Shown here one piece after another: positions 34,064 through 45,035 of a stretch of 64,000 bases of DNA. Origin of the DNA: Atopsyche davidsoni (taxonomy: Eukaryota; Arthropoda; Insecta; Trichoptera; Hydrobiosidae); assembly GCA_022113835.1 (NCBI GenBank), contig JAILWY010000009.1, forward strand, positions 2,145,501 through 2,209,500. The letters are read 5' to 3'. Position numbers and translations under genes: made by a program. The notes below the pieces were generated by a model. It ran no database searches. It had not been told where the DNA came from and saw nothing but the letters and a program-made list of their open reading frames with translations. Within the stretch, counting starts at the first letter, position 1; each line of letters begins with the position of its first letter.

Positions 34064-36060
34064 GAATCACGGAATCCGTTTCCATGTGCGTTGTTATAGT
34101 AAATATGAGTAGTATGGCTGTAACTTAATATTTTTTCAAAAGCATAACAACCGTGGTAACAAATTAGGTCCATTTTTTTTTCAAACGCCCAAGCAAACAC
34201 GTCGAGATCCGAGATAGCCAAAACATCAAAGATCGGACCTCCATAATCTCGAGTGAGTCTCAGCAGTGGCACCACTCCTCTCCCACGTATCTCAGATCGT
34301 ATCTCGACACAATACATCCAACAATGCAGAATCTTTAGACGTGTTCACATTTAGAGAAAGTGACGTTTGTCACACAATAAATGCAAATATGACCGGCGAT
34401 ATTGTATTCAAACAACGCGGCGTAAAAAAATAAAAACACTATGTGCTTAGAACTCTCACATTTTTTTTACTATAAAAAATAACCTGTTTTATTAAAATAT
34501 CCAAATAATTACGCCTGTCATCAAATTTCACCTAAAACAGGATTTCTATCTACGATATTGATAGCGACCACTCATTTCCTTTACTCAGTAATCAAGTAGT
34601 TTTTAATAATAATTATGATGTTTTCTTGTCCCATATACAAATAAGTGTTATTAATATTTGTTATACACTAAAATGAAGTAATATAAAATGAATATACTTT
34701 TCTAGATATCTTTCGAATTTATATCTCATGAGTCAATTTGACAAAAGACAAGAGCAGTCATAATTCCACGAGGCATGCCTAAATCTTATATCAAAGTATT
34801 AACTACATGTTCGATATATTTTTGTAGTTTTTATAACACTTGAGCACAAACAATTAACAATTTTTTTCTCTAAAATATAAAAAAGGTACTGAAAGAAATA
34901 AGTGTTATATGCACTTATATTAACAGCACTATTCAAATAATTTAAATATTAATGACCTAAATAATAATTTAAAATATTTATAACAACGCTAGATTATGTA
35001 AGGCTTATGATTGCTCATCCAGGCAGTTCTAAATCTCATTTTCAATATAAAAAAATAATAATATAGATAACTTCGTTCCATTATCATGGTTAGAACAACA
35101 CATGGACCCACATCACTTAAAAACCACTGTCAAGTCAGAGTACAAGTTGATTATTTTGGAAACTCAAATATAGTACTTTTGCGGCAAATAATATGATGTT
35201 AAATATTTTAGGAAGTAATACTTAAAATATTCCGAATAATATAAGGTTATTGCAAAAAGACAAAATAAATAGTGTTGGTTACGAGTAATATTTATTATCA
35301 CTTACTAATAATCTCGAGCATAAACTTTGTGGGACATTTTAAGTCAAACACGTGCAATAAAGCTTTTAAGATCAGGAGAAGTACTGCCTTCTGATATTTC
35401 AAGGCTTTTTAATAGCAAACCATTTATATACTATGAGAATTTTATAACCTTTACAATATTGTATTACTTACTAACAAAATACTTCTAACGTTCGCCAATG
35501 TCACTATTTAATTATAATATGAAGATATTTTTTTAATATAAAAATTTTCTTTCAATATCTTCATTTTAATTATTTTTGCAAGACAACTGAGCACAGATTA
35601 TAAGTCTATAACCGCTGAACTCTGAAAGAGCAGTGAATAAAATAAAACATTATGAGTCAACATCGGCTGTGCCCGGCTTGATACGTCTCCGGTATATACA
35701 GATATGTCACATATCTACTACATCAGTTCATTCATATTTTATTGAACTTGAAGACTGTAAATTTACCGGTATCAGAGATTTTAGGTACGCTATAGTTTAA
35801 AGTACCGAATCTTAGCATAACTGAGACGTTTTCAAAATATAAAGAAAATAAGTTGCTCAGTGAGAGCATCAGCGATCGTCTGCTTGCTGCATAGATGAGG
35901 AAGCCACCTTCAGGTATTTCTTCGAGGTGACAGTTTCCCGACTCGTATCTGGGGCAGCTGATGGGTTACGACAGACTCTCATCCAAGCCGGTGCGGTACT
36001 GCCTGGGGACAGGGGTGGAACCAGGTCGTAAAACACCAAAAACATTATTTTTAATTATAC
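34064..36060. other. AT-rich noncoding stretch with one GC patch
   Basis: Nothing is recognised between 34320 and 35850. Bases 35860-36030 form a GC-richer patch of unknown nature. A 106-codon minus-strand frame over 33997-34317 partly overlaps the MITE and is not a gene. Confidence 0.5.
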
Positions 36061-36063
36061 TAT

Positions 36064-36312
36064 AAATTACTAATATGATTAGGCACATAAGTTCACACAT
36101 AGAAGATGATTAAATAAATTCTCAGAATGTACTGACCATTGTACTAACGAACCACATCCATTAATCGAGAATTTTTAACAATCATACTCTACATATGAAC
36201 CATGAACATATGCCCAGGCCAATCAATATTTATATCATATTAGTAATAATATAATAAACCCGTAATGGGTAATAAATACGCACTTGATTGACGTTCATGC
36301 CAAAAAATAGAC
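36064..36312 (-). repeat. Family C tRNA-derived repeat with core deletion
   Basis: The minus strand shows TTGATTGACG-type 5' sequence reversed, CATATGTAGAGTATGATTGT, the GTTCGTTAGTACAATGG box A region, and the ATTCTGAGAATTTATTTAAT 3' part. The segment holding box B is missing. Confidence 0.7.
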
Positions 36313-36624
36313 GTCTACTATAAATCACGATTTTGAAACAGGTGTAAATGAAGAAAGATCACGATCACCTGTTAAGACTGGGATCGACAGCACGCAAGTA
36401 CAAGTTGCATTTCCAAGGACTACTGAATAATAATGCATAATAAATTAAAAACAAAGTACTAGCAAAATCAATATTTCATTTCATCTTGACTTTAAATCAT
36501 ATTATAAAAAAATAAATCTTGAATTCAAATTATATATATCAATATTTTTGTGAAGACCGTCACAATAAGTGCGATTTTACCTATACAGGTTTTATTTGTG
36601 ATTGATATGATTGAGTACATTTTT

Positions 36625-36830
36625 TTCCCATATTGAAAATGATTAAAGAAACTCTCAGAAAAATATCATAGTAACTTGTGCGGGATTCGAACCCACATCT
36701 CCAAGCTTACGTGGCCGGTGCATTGTCCAATTATGCTAACGAGCCACTGCAACTTACATATCCTATATATGAATCGACGTACTCATGCCAATTAAATATT
36801 GTATCAAATAAATATATCAAATTACACAAT
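36625..36830 (-). repeat. Family C copy with the best preserved tRNA-like core
   Basis: The minus strand reads GTGGCTCGTTAGCATAATTG and later ATGTGGGTTCGAATCCCGCA, giving clear box A- and box B-like promoters of RNA polymerase III type. The anticodon region GGCCACGTAAGC would present CGT but lacks the usual T33. It looks like a SINE head from a tRNA rather than a tRNA gene. Confidence 0.65.
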
Positions 36831-37123
36831 GATATTATTGGCGACGGCTACCAGATTTATTCTCTCGCGGAGACGCTGGCAGTCGGTTTACTTCTTCGGC
36901 TTCAGCATATGAATTCGCCAAGGTTCATACGCTAGCAGTGGACTGTATTATCATTCATTTAAACACTTTATTTTCGTTTAAACTTTTATTCAAGCTTCAA
37001 AAAACATAGATTACAATTTAACCTTAATGTGATATTAAAACAAGTTACATTAACACTTGAATTTACTTTTAAAAACACTTTGAGCGATAACTGGGTCGTT
37101 TAATTTCACTTTTCAACATTTAA
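36831..37123. other. Noncoding stretch
   Basis: GC-richer at 36838-36945, then AT-rich. It leads directly into the 108-bp array and may belong to the same element. Confidence 0.4.
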
Positions 37124-37430
37124 ACGACAGCCACGCGATCCTGCATGGATGTCGGAGTATCTTCGCTCCCGGGCAGCGTCGCCCCGTGGAGTCAAATCGA
37201 GAACTTTTCTATTTCACTTCTTAACTTTTTAACGACAGCCACGCGATCCTGCATGGATGTCGGAGTATCCTTGCTCCCGGGCAGCGTCACCCCGTGGAGT
37301 CAAATCTAATACTTTTTAATTTCACTTTTCAACATTTTAACGACAACCACGCGAACCTGCATGGATGTCGGAGTATCCTTGCTCCCGGGCAGCGGTTACC
37401 CCTTGGAGTCAAATTCAATACTGCCCCCTT
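37124..37430. repeat. 108-bp tandem repeat, nearly three copies
   Basis: Units start at 37124, 37232 and 37340 with ACGACAGCCACGCGATCCTG and share GCATGGATGTCGGAGTATC and CTCCCGGGCAGCG. The third unit is cut short near 37420. The sequence just upstream (37100-37123) ends like the unit boundary. The unit is a multiple of three but contains stops, so no protein is inferred. Confidence 0.9.
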
Positions 37431-38190
37431 CCGGGGCTGAACGGTTCTTATACCGTTGGAACGTCCGGCCGCCCGGGTGACGGGCCGTGTTTAAAAACAA
37501 TAGAACCCAGATCAGGCTTTCGGCACGTATGTCCGGACTGACTCTGGAAACAATCATAAACCTACCCGAGCGGCGTCATATACATTGCAAATTCAAAGGT
37601 AACGCGGCGGTCCCTTTAGGAGCAATAATCATAAAATCTTCCCCCGGCCGAAGATATCCATGTCGTCCGTGGGAGCGGGGCCTGAGCCTCCAGGCGCCGT
37701 CCCGGCGGCTGCTTTAAACTAATCTTTTCAAAGTTAATATTTATTCTAAAGGAATTGAAACTATGATCGCGTTGCCAACAGATATTATAAACACATTTAA
37801 ATGTTATAATGTTTCGTCGGTCCAGCTCCGCTCCTGGTGCAGGACGGGTTCTCATCTGCAAGGGAAATCTAAGAAAATATACCCGTAGTAAATATGTATG
37901 CATTTTCTGTTCAAGCAACTCGATGCTCTTCTTTTAATGTACCTAATCAAAAAATTTAAAAAAAAATATATATATATATTTTTTTTTTTACATTTTCTAC
38001 TAATCATCGAATTCAATATTACGAAATGATCATTCAAATGTAAAATTTGTTATGAAATTAAAGCATTCGGATGCAAAATTTTAGCATGCGGAAATGCTGA
38101 AATATTACTCACTTCCGTTGATATTATCGATTTTATCTGCAGTTATAAGTGTTAATATTTATTTAAGTATATCTAATCTCTCGTTTCATT
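37431..38190. other. GC-rich block, then AT-rich DNA
   Basis: Bases 37420-37715 are GC-rich with overlapping frames on both strands (up to 76 and 100 codons) that match nothing recognised. They may be part of the same unknown element as the 108-bp array. Bases 37720-38190 are AT-rich. Confidence 0.35.
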
Positions 38191-38195
38191 TCCTT

Positions 38196-38926
38196 TTGTG
38201 AATAATAATGATAGAAATTTTATATAATACCACAAGACAAAAATGTTTTTTTAATCAATAACAATTAATCACTATTTTTTTGACGCATAGTACTTGGTGG
38301 AATTCCATTATAATATTTCTATTCAAAATAAATATTTAGTAATGACTTGCTTTAGCCAACAAGATGTCTCGGTATTAGGGCCATGCTCAGAAAATATGTA
38401 GTTGGCTTAAGTTCCGATGTTGGAACATCGAAAATGCGGCATAACACCTATGAACCGAAAATTAAAAATAATACGCCGGTGTATTTAGGGCCTTATTGAA
38501 ATATGTAGACAGAAACAAAGCGTCGCGCTCGGTGTTGCCATTCAACCATTTTTGTGAATGATAATGATAGAAATTTAATAAGTCGATGTATGTTTTGTTA
38601 CTATAAGGCAAACATATTTTATTAATCAATAACAATTAATTATTATTTTTTTGACACAAAGTACTCGGTGGAATTCCATTAAAATATTTATATTCAAAAA
38701 AAATATTTAGTTCAACATGCTATAGCCAACAAGATGTCTCGGTATTAGGGCCATGCTCAGAAAATATGTAGTTGGCTTAAGTTCCGAGACCGATGTTGAA
38801 ACATCGAAAATGCGGCATAACACCTATGAACCGAAAATTGAAAATAATGCGCCGGTGTATTTGGGGCCCTATATTGAAATATGTAGACAAAAACAAAGCG
38901 TCGCGCTCGGTGTTGCCATTCGGCGC
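38196..38926. repeat. Tandem duplication of about 360 bp
   Basis: Copy one (38196-38547) and copy two (38551-38926) share GTGAATAATAATGATAGAAA-type starts, a family B fragment (GGTGGAATTCCATTA), GCCAACAAGATGTCTCGGTA and AAAGCGTCGCGCTCGGTGTT in the same order. Small insertions distinguish them. The family B piece was present before the duplication. Confidence 0.85.
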
Positions 38927-39195
38927 GGCGCACACAGACTCGAGGTCGCTATGAATCGGATTCCTGTGCTTTTCTAGAACCAGTTTGGCGGCGGTGGCGG
39001 TGGCGGTGGCGTCCGCATTCCCCCCACCCCCGCCCCCGCCCCCGCCGCTTACGTCACGGCGACCAGCTGTTCTCCGCTATATGCGGTAACCTACGAATCC
39101 GTCTAATCGCTGGGACCGCAAACAATGCACCTTCTGTGTGCACTACAGCTTACTGGAAATGTCGCATCTGTAGGGATTCTCACGCCTAGACCATT
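38927..39195. promoter_or_regulatory. CpG-rich block with GGCGGT and CCCCCGCC runs
   Basis: Bases 38982-39050 carry a GGTGGC array on the plus strand followed by a C-rich run (CCACCCCCGCCCCCGC), then TTACGTCA, a CRE-like motif. G-rich strands of this kind can form quadruplexes and the two halves can pair. It might be a promoter-type CpG island, but no transcript start is identifiable. Confidence 0.3.
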
Positions 39196-39196
39196 T

Positions 39197-39400
39197 TCAT
39201 CAAGTGCCTCTCCTCAGAGGAGGTTGGCGACTGTTTCACTGAGCATATACTCATGCTGAGCCGGTGTTCGTATGATGGATCCCCGGGGCCTTCTACACCT
39301 CACAATAGCATTATTATATAATATTTTCCTTACATAGCTCTGACATAACCTAACCTAACCTAACCTTCCCCCCACCTCGACGAAGTACTTTGTAAAGTAT
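39197..39400 (+). repeat. Family A copy 6 with telomere-type repeat inside
   Basis: The head (CAAGTGCCTCTCCTCAGAGG) and a CTTCTACACCTCACAATAGC block are family A. At 39346-39365 four perfect TAACC units (TTAGG on the other strand) replace the AGATCTGATACTCCTGCAGC region seen in other copies, before CACCTCGACGAAGTACTT resumes. Confidence 0.75.
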
Positions 39401-39868
39401 TTTATTCATCTTCATCAAGTGATTATATATACTCATGCTGAGGCAGTGTTCATGGTTTTCCATGTAAAAAATAGTGTAGTGGGTCCCCTGGACCTTCTAT
39501 ACTACAGTTTTATATTGGAAGAAAAAGTCTGCGTATTGCTGCTGCCTAATAGGATTATAATATAATCTTCTCCTTACAAAGCTCTTGCGTTAAGATCCTC
39601 CTGCAACAAGCTACACCAAGACCAAAACGTCGTTAATAAAAAAAAAAAAAAAAACCACAACATAGCTCTCAAAACACAGAATTTTTAGTTTATTAATTAT
39701 ATTTACAATGTAACATATTATTATAGATCAACACGCGAGTACTCGTGCATGTACTAAAATGCATGCTTGCTATCGATAATCATTAAAATTCCATTGACAG
39801 AGATGATGTTTACATTGTAACTTCTTCGCTTCAACAATGTTAGAAAATCACTTAAAGTGATTTTGCAC
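39400..39868 (+). repeat. Family A copy 7 with long tail
   Basis: It matches 14640-15160 across head, A-run, and tail ending AAAATCACTTAAAGTGATTT. It follows copy 6 directly, as copy 2 follows copy 1. Confidence 0.8.
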
Positions 39869-39952
39869 AAGGTCAAATTTTTTTTATTGAAATAACGATA
39901 AAAGTATAGGACGAAATTTTTATTACCAGACGTGCAAGTGGAGCCTCTATAT

Positions 39953-40352
39953 TACTGGTTCCCAAAGTGGTCAATATCGACCCCCAGGGGTCAATTTAGG
40001 CATTTAGGCATTCCGTAAATGTCATAATTGAATACAGATTGAACCTATGTACTTACATAATAATAATAATATAATGCTGTTAATCCTGCATTATGGACTA
40101 TCACAAGAAGGTTTTTGATAGCTTTTCCATCTTCATACCACATAAAGAAGGGTTTCAATGCAGTTGTCAACCTTCTTACAAAAAAAAAATAGTTATTTAA
40201 TGCTTACATACCGACATAAAATATGGCGCACCTGTATATCAGATGTCAAAAATATGTTTGAAGATGATGATTTGCAAAAATTAAAGGGGGTCTACGAAAA
40301 ACAGGAAAACTCGACAAGAGGTCGATGGGAAAAAATAGTTTGGGAACCTATG
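39953..40352 (+). mobile_element. hAT-type MITE with exact 8-bp target duplication, copy 2
   Basis: CTCTATAT lies immediately before (39945-39952) and after (40353-40360) the element. The left end TACTGGTTCCCAAAGTGG and the reverse complement of the right end CATAGGTTCCCAAACTAT are imperfect inverted repeats. The 400-bp body matches the copy at 33534-34055, for example ATCAGATGTCAAAAATATGT. The 86-codon frame across it is accidental. Confidence 0.92.
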
Positions 40353-40360
40353 CTCTATAT

Positions 40361-43300
40361 TGTAGGATGTAGGCGGTCACTAAAAAAAATTTTTTTTCAG
40401 CATTATCATAATCATTGAATTAGTTCACTGAAAACTGAAATGGATAACAAATGCCAAATAAGCTTTCAGGTATAAAGTATTTCACTCTCGATTTCTATTT
40501 CTCAATGCAAGGGCTTATTGTGACTGGAAATTGATATCTTAACTTTGTACGGTATTGCGTCAGAGCCTCCGCGGGCGGCGACCGCAATCTACAGTGGTTG
40601 CCATTGCGGTCGCCCGCATTACTTCACTATTCCTCCACACATCGGATTCGTAGATCCCTCCATGGATCGTACTCTACTCCCATCACTGGTACTTGTTGAA
40701 GCTAATTTGTACTAACAATTGCATAATCTTTAAATATCGCAGGTCCAACTCCGGGGACGACCGCTGTGAGTGATCGGTAAAGATCTTTATCGCTGAAATT
40801 TTGATTCTCGTACTAATGGCATCTTCATGAATTCGACCCCTGAAGATGTGTAAAGAAAATCTCTGATTTTTTTTTTAGTTTTAGACTGTCGTTATTACTG
40901 TAAATATAAGTGCTTAAGTGTCACACCGCGTTTCTTCTTTGAAGTTCCGAAATTCCAATCTCCTTTGATAAGTTGACTCGTGAAGATGAAATTTTTTAAG
41001 ATAATCCCAGTACCAGTACCACCCAAAAACTTTGTATTTCTGAAGAATATCGGAAATAAATAGGCAATGCGAATATATCAAACATATTTAAAGCTAATAA
41101 TTGTGGTAAGATTTCATTCATTACGTGTTTTTTTATTACATTACTATTGGTCCACTTACAGGTTATTAACTTTAAAATTAATGCTTTGTAATTTAGCATG
41201 TTTTGTTATACTCACATTTAATTTAATGACATGAACTAGATCTGATCAATTATTTTACTTGTAATGTTACAGACACAGTAATTTAAGTTTACTTAACATA
41301 TAATAATATAATTTATAAGATTTTGAGTTATTTTTAAGCCTTACATAAATAAACCACTGTGCGTTTCAAAAACAAAATATAAGATAAATAATTTTTTTTT
41401 TAAATGGACAATTTTAACAGTGCATTGGAATCACCCTGTATATTATAATAATTAATAATTATGAATGTTTAGCGTTGATCGTTATTCATCTTAATCAAAC
41501 ATCAATAACAGTTTCCTATTAACAGCGCGAATCAAACCCGAATCATTTGGAACTTCCGTTCCCATTTGCCGTCTCAGGGCACGGCCGGCGACGCGAGCTG
41601 ATCGGATTATTTATGAAATTCGAAAGTAAGTTTACGGCCTTAAGCTTAGTTTACTATCGAACGCCATCCAATACAGCCTCCACCGGCTGGGAAGCCTTCG
41701 AAGAAACGCAAGCGGAAACTACATTCCTCTTAGTACGTAATTAAAATTTAACTCGACGTGAATATCATCAGAGTTCGGAAGCCTCCAATAATGTCTGAGA
41801 TAAAAAAAATGTTTATATGCCGAAACGACTGGCAGGCAATAAACGTTTGTGTATACTTTCTACTTTACCATACCTAATATAGTAAAAAAAAAAAAAAAAA
41901 ACACTCAAAGGCTACGGTTTTAAAATGCTGCTTACAGTAAAAATAATTGCTGTAAGATATGCGTGTAAGCTTCTCTTAAAAATATTTATTATAAAATTAC
42001 AAAAAAATCACATGTTTTGCTGCTTAAAATACCCAGTACGTTGTATTGAAAGTATTTCCTTTATGTGTTGCTTATAGTATAGAAATCAAGAGAAATTTGC
42101 TTAATATCCCTTATAAAATAGCAAAGTACACTGTAAAGTCATTTATTTACAACCATCGATACCACATCTTTATTAGCTCTAAATAACACATAAAACCAAT
42201 ATTCGCACTTCAAATGATTTCTCTTCTGATGTCGAGTTGAGTATTACATTACTCAGCGTCGGCTTAAGTAGATATATATATAACATAACAATTTATGTCA
42301 CGAGTGGGGTTCAATCCTACGATATGTAAAGACATCAGTTAAGTGAGAAAACACAACGTACTACTTTGTATAGAAACACATAACTTATGTACATTCCTTA
42401 TAGAAAACATGCTCATGATTAAAAAATATACAGATTAAATATAATTTCGATTTAACTCTGCAGCGATTTTGGTCTTATTTAAAACAACATAATACAAAAA
42501 TTAGACTTATTTATATTTAAATAAATTACAGCCTTGTTTAATTTTGAAATGCATTTTTCATATCCATGTTGTTTCTGTTACTTTTTATTTTGACTTATAA
42601 ATCTAATTAGTCACACTAAAATCAACAGTGGCTAGTTTTCTATTATTTTTTTTGCCATGATTTTTATTATTGATTAAAATCTGTTATAAATTTATAAATA
42701 CATACTATTCAATACAATATTTTTCACTTTTGTCTATCTTTAAAAGACGAAAGTGACATGAAGTCTATGATTCATTTTTTTTTCTAAAATACCTTTTACT
42801 TGTGTATCAGAATAATTATGTTTCTTGCCAAATTTTAATTTTTATATTACATCAAATAAATTATAAAAATTTATTAAATTATGAATAGCTAAGTAGAAAA
42901 TTAATAACAATGAGTTTGATCAGCTTCCCCGATCACACGGTTAGTACCTTTGCCGGAAGTGTTAGCTATACACTATTGTTTATACCAGAAGTATGAAATG
43001 CCTACTTTTTTTAACAAATACAATTTAAGATTTGCAAATAAAAGCGCCATGCTATTATGTAATGAAAATAAACCCATAAAAATAGTATTTATTTAATTAA
43101 ATACGTATTATATTCGTCTCTCGCATCGTGGTACTAAAAACTTTTTGGTTATCTAACGCCACAATCACCAACGATTGTTTAAATCTCCTTCTCTTATTTT
43201 GTGGGTACATTTTATATTATGCGATACTGTAATACATACCTTTTACTATACTAATAATAAACTACTTGCTATTAAGTTTTAAATAACGCAATAAATATAT

Positions 43301-44690
43301 ATATTTACTTTCAAACCACTGCAATATCCACATCATTTAAAATTGATACTACGCCAATCTCTCAATTATCTCGTGTTTGTACCCGACCTCTTAAATATTT
43401 GAAGCTCGATATTATTTATTCAACAAAACGTTTGATATATATCAATGATCGCTTTGTATGTAAATTCGTGAAATTTAAAGGTCAAGAAACATTAACAAGC
43501 TGGCAAATGTTCACATTACTTAATTACCGATTGTACAACTCAATAACATTAGCTGACCTTTAGTACAACCTTTAAAGAATAATTTTTTTTGTGAATTCCA
43601 TTTAGATTGTCAAAATGAAAAAAATACCAAAAAGCCGCTGAAAAATTCTAATTATATGCAGTATTTATGAAAATGAAAAAAAGTTTTAAGTATTCTGACC
43701 AAAGCTTATAAAAATAAGTCATTTTTCAATTAAACTAATTCAAATAAAATTTATTTTAATAATTTTAAAAAAACATATGTCCCTCAACTTAAAATATATT
43801 TGAGCATGTTATTTTATATTCTATTTTACATGTTTAATGAAAATCAGATGGGCACTTTTATAATGTAGTAAAAAATAATATTCACGTATGGTGCTCATTG
43901 AGTTTTTTTTTTTAAATAAAAAAAAATATTGACTCAAGGTTCAAATGAAAATAACCTCTCTGATGCAGGTTTTCTGTGGTTTTTCCGTATTCAACACGGC
44001 AAATTCCGGAGACGTATTGAGATAGACACACCCGCAATGGTTGCTCTCAGCTACTTGCTACACTCGCTTTATACTTTAAATATGTATGAATAAAAAAATG
44101 TATCTAAATTTAAAGCTTTCATCGCTTGAATATTAAAAAAAAAAATAATAAACAGCAACAACTTTACTTTTCCCAAGACTCATGAAGTTTGTTCATCAAC
44201 TGTGTGCGACTCTTACTTGAATAAACTATGAGAATTTTTAAAGTATCTTATGTCTTATAAATGTCATTAAAATATGCTAATTTTACAGCCATCTTGTACA
44301 AAAACAGCATGGCGTGATTTTTCAGCCACCGATTTTCACTTTTAATCGACAATTGCGTCAGTACCTCATAACGCATCAGCCACGCAGATTTCTACTTCCC
44401 CATGTAATGCGCCTTCCCATGCACTTCCTGGCCTGCCTCTATTGATCAAATTCGCTCAGCCATTGATTTTAATGCGCAGCCATTAATCACCACAATGCAG
44501 TATTATTATGTAAACGCCATTTCTCGGATGATTTCTCTTTTATAATAAAATCGCTTGACATGAGCTGTGGCTGCTTCCATTTGCACTGTATTAAAATGCT
44601 AATTTGGTGATCTGTGTCAATTTTAAAACATACACCTGACATTTCTAATAACTTATAGTCTTAATAGGTGTAAGTATAAATTTGCAAGTA
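40361..44690. other. Mostly AT-rich noncoding stretch
   Basis: Bases 40555-40700 are GC-rich and include a hairpin (separate entry). Bases 41515-41720 are GC-richer with a consensus GTAAGT donor near 41627 but no good acceptor. A solo transposon-like end, TACAGGGTGATTC read on the minus strand, is at 41436-41448. Bases 42000-43960 show nothing. Bases 44280-44640 look like conserved noncoding DNA. Confidence 0.4.
40571..40617. repeat. GC-rich hairpin
   Basis: GCGGGCGGCGACCGCAAT (40571-40588) pairs with ATTGCGGTCGCCCGC (40603-40617) over 15 bp with a 3-nt bulge and a 14-nt loop. It is an isolated feature in AT-rich surroundings. Confidence 0.8.
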
Positions 44691-45035
44691 CAGTAATACC
44701 CCGCTTTACGCAAGGGATACGTTGAGTGAAAATCGCGTATATCGGGGTTAACGATTAAACATACATAGTCAAAACTTAATACGAATCATTTGCATCAATC
44801 ACTTTAATTCTAAGAACACTTTATGCAGTATTACATATTATGTTTACTGAAAAATACATCTGTTGTCTTTTAGGTAGCGTTTTAATAAAATACGTTCATA
44901 ACACCCAACGCTGTTTTTAATTGTTAAGAAAAGTCAATGACTACGTTATGTTCATACACATTCATAAATTTGAAATTCGCGTTATAGTGAAACCGCGCAT
45001 AATGGGGTCGCGTAAAGCTGAGTATTACTATACTG
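44691..45035. mobile_element. Pogo/Tigger-like MITE, copy 2
   Basis: The left end CAGTAATACCCCGCTTTACG follows TA. The right end reads CGTAAAGCTGAGTATTACTA and then TACTG, giving terminal inverted repeats of the CAGTA-type that pogo-related elements carry. The interior matches the copy at 30491-30853. There is no transposase. Confidence 0.7.

Noticed and set aside
33997..34317. 106-codon minus-strand frame
   Set aside because: It overlaps the right end of the hAT MITE and matches no family.
40158..40418. 86-codon frame
   Set aside because: It spans the end of a hAT MITE defined by an exact target duplication.
41560..41640. Exon ending at a GTAAGT donor
   Set aside because: The upstream acceptor is weak and several frames are open, so the model is not specific.
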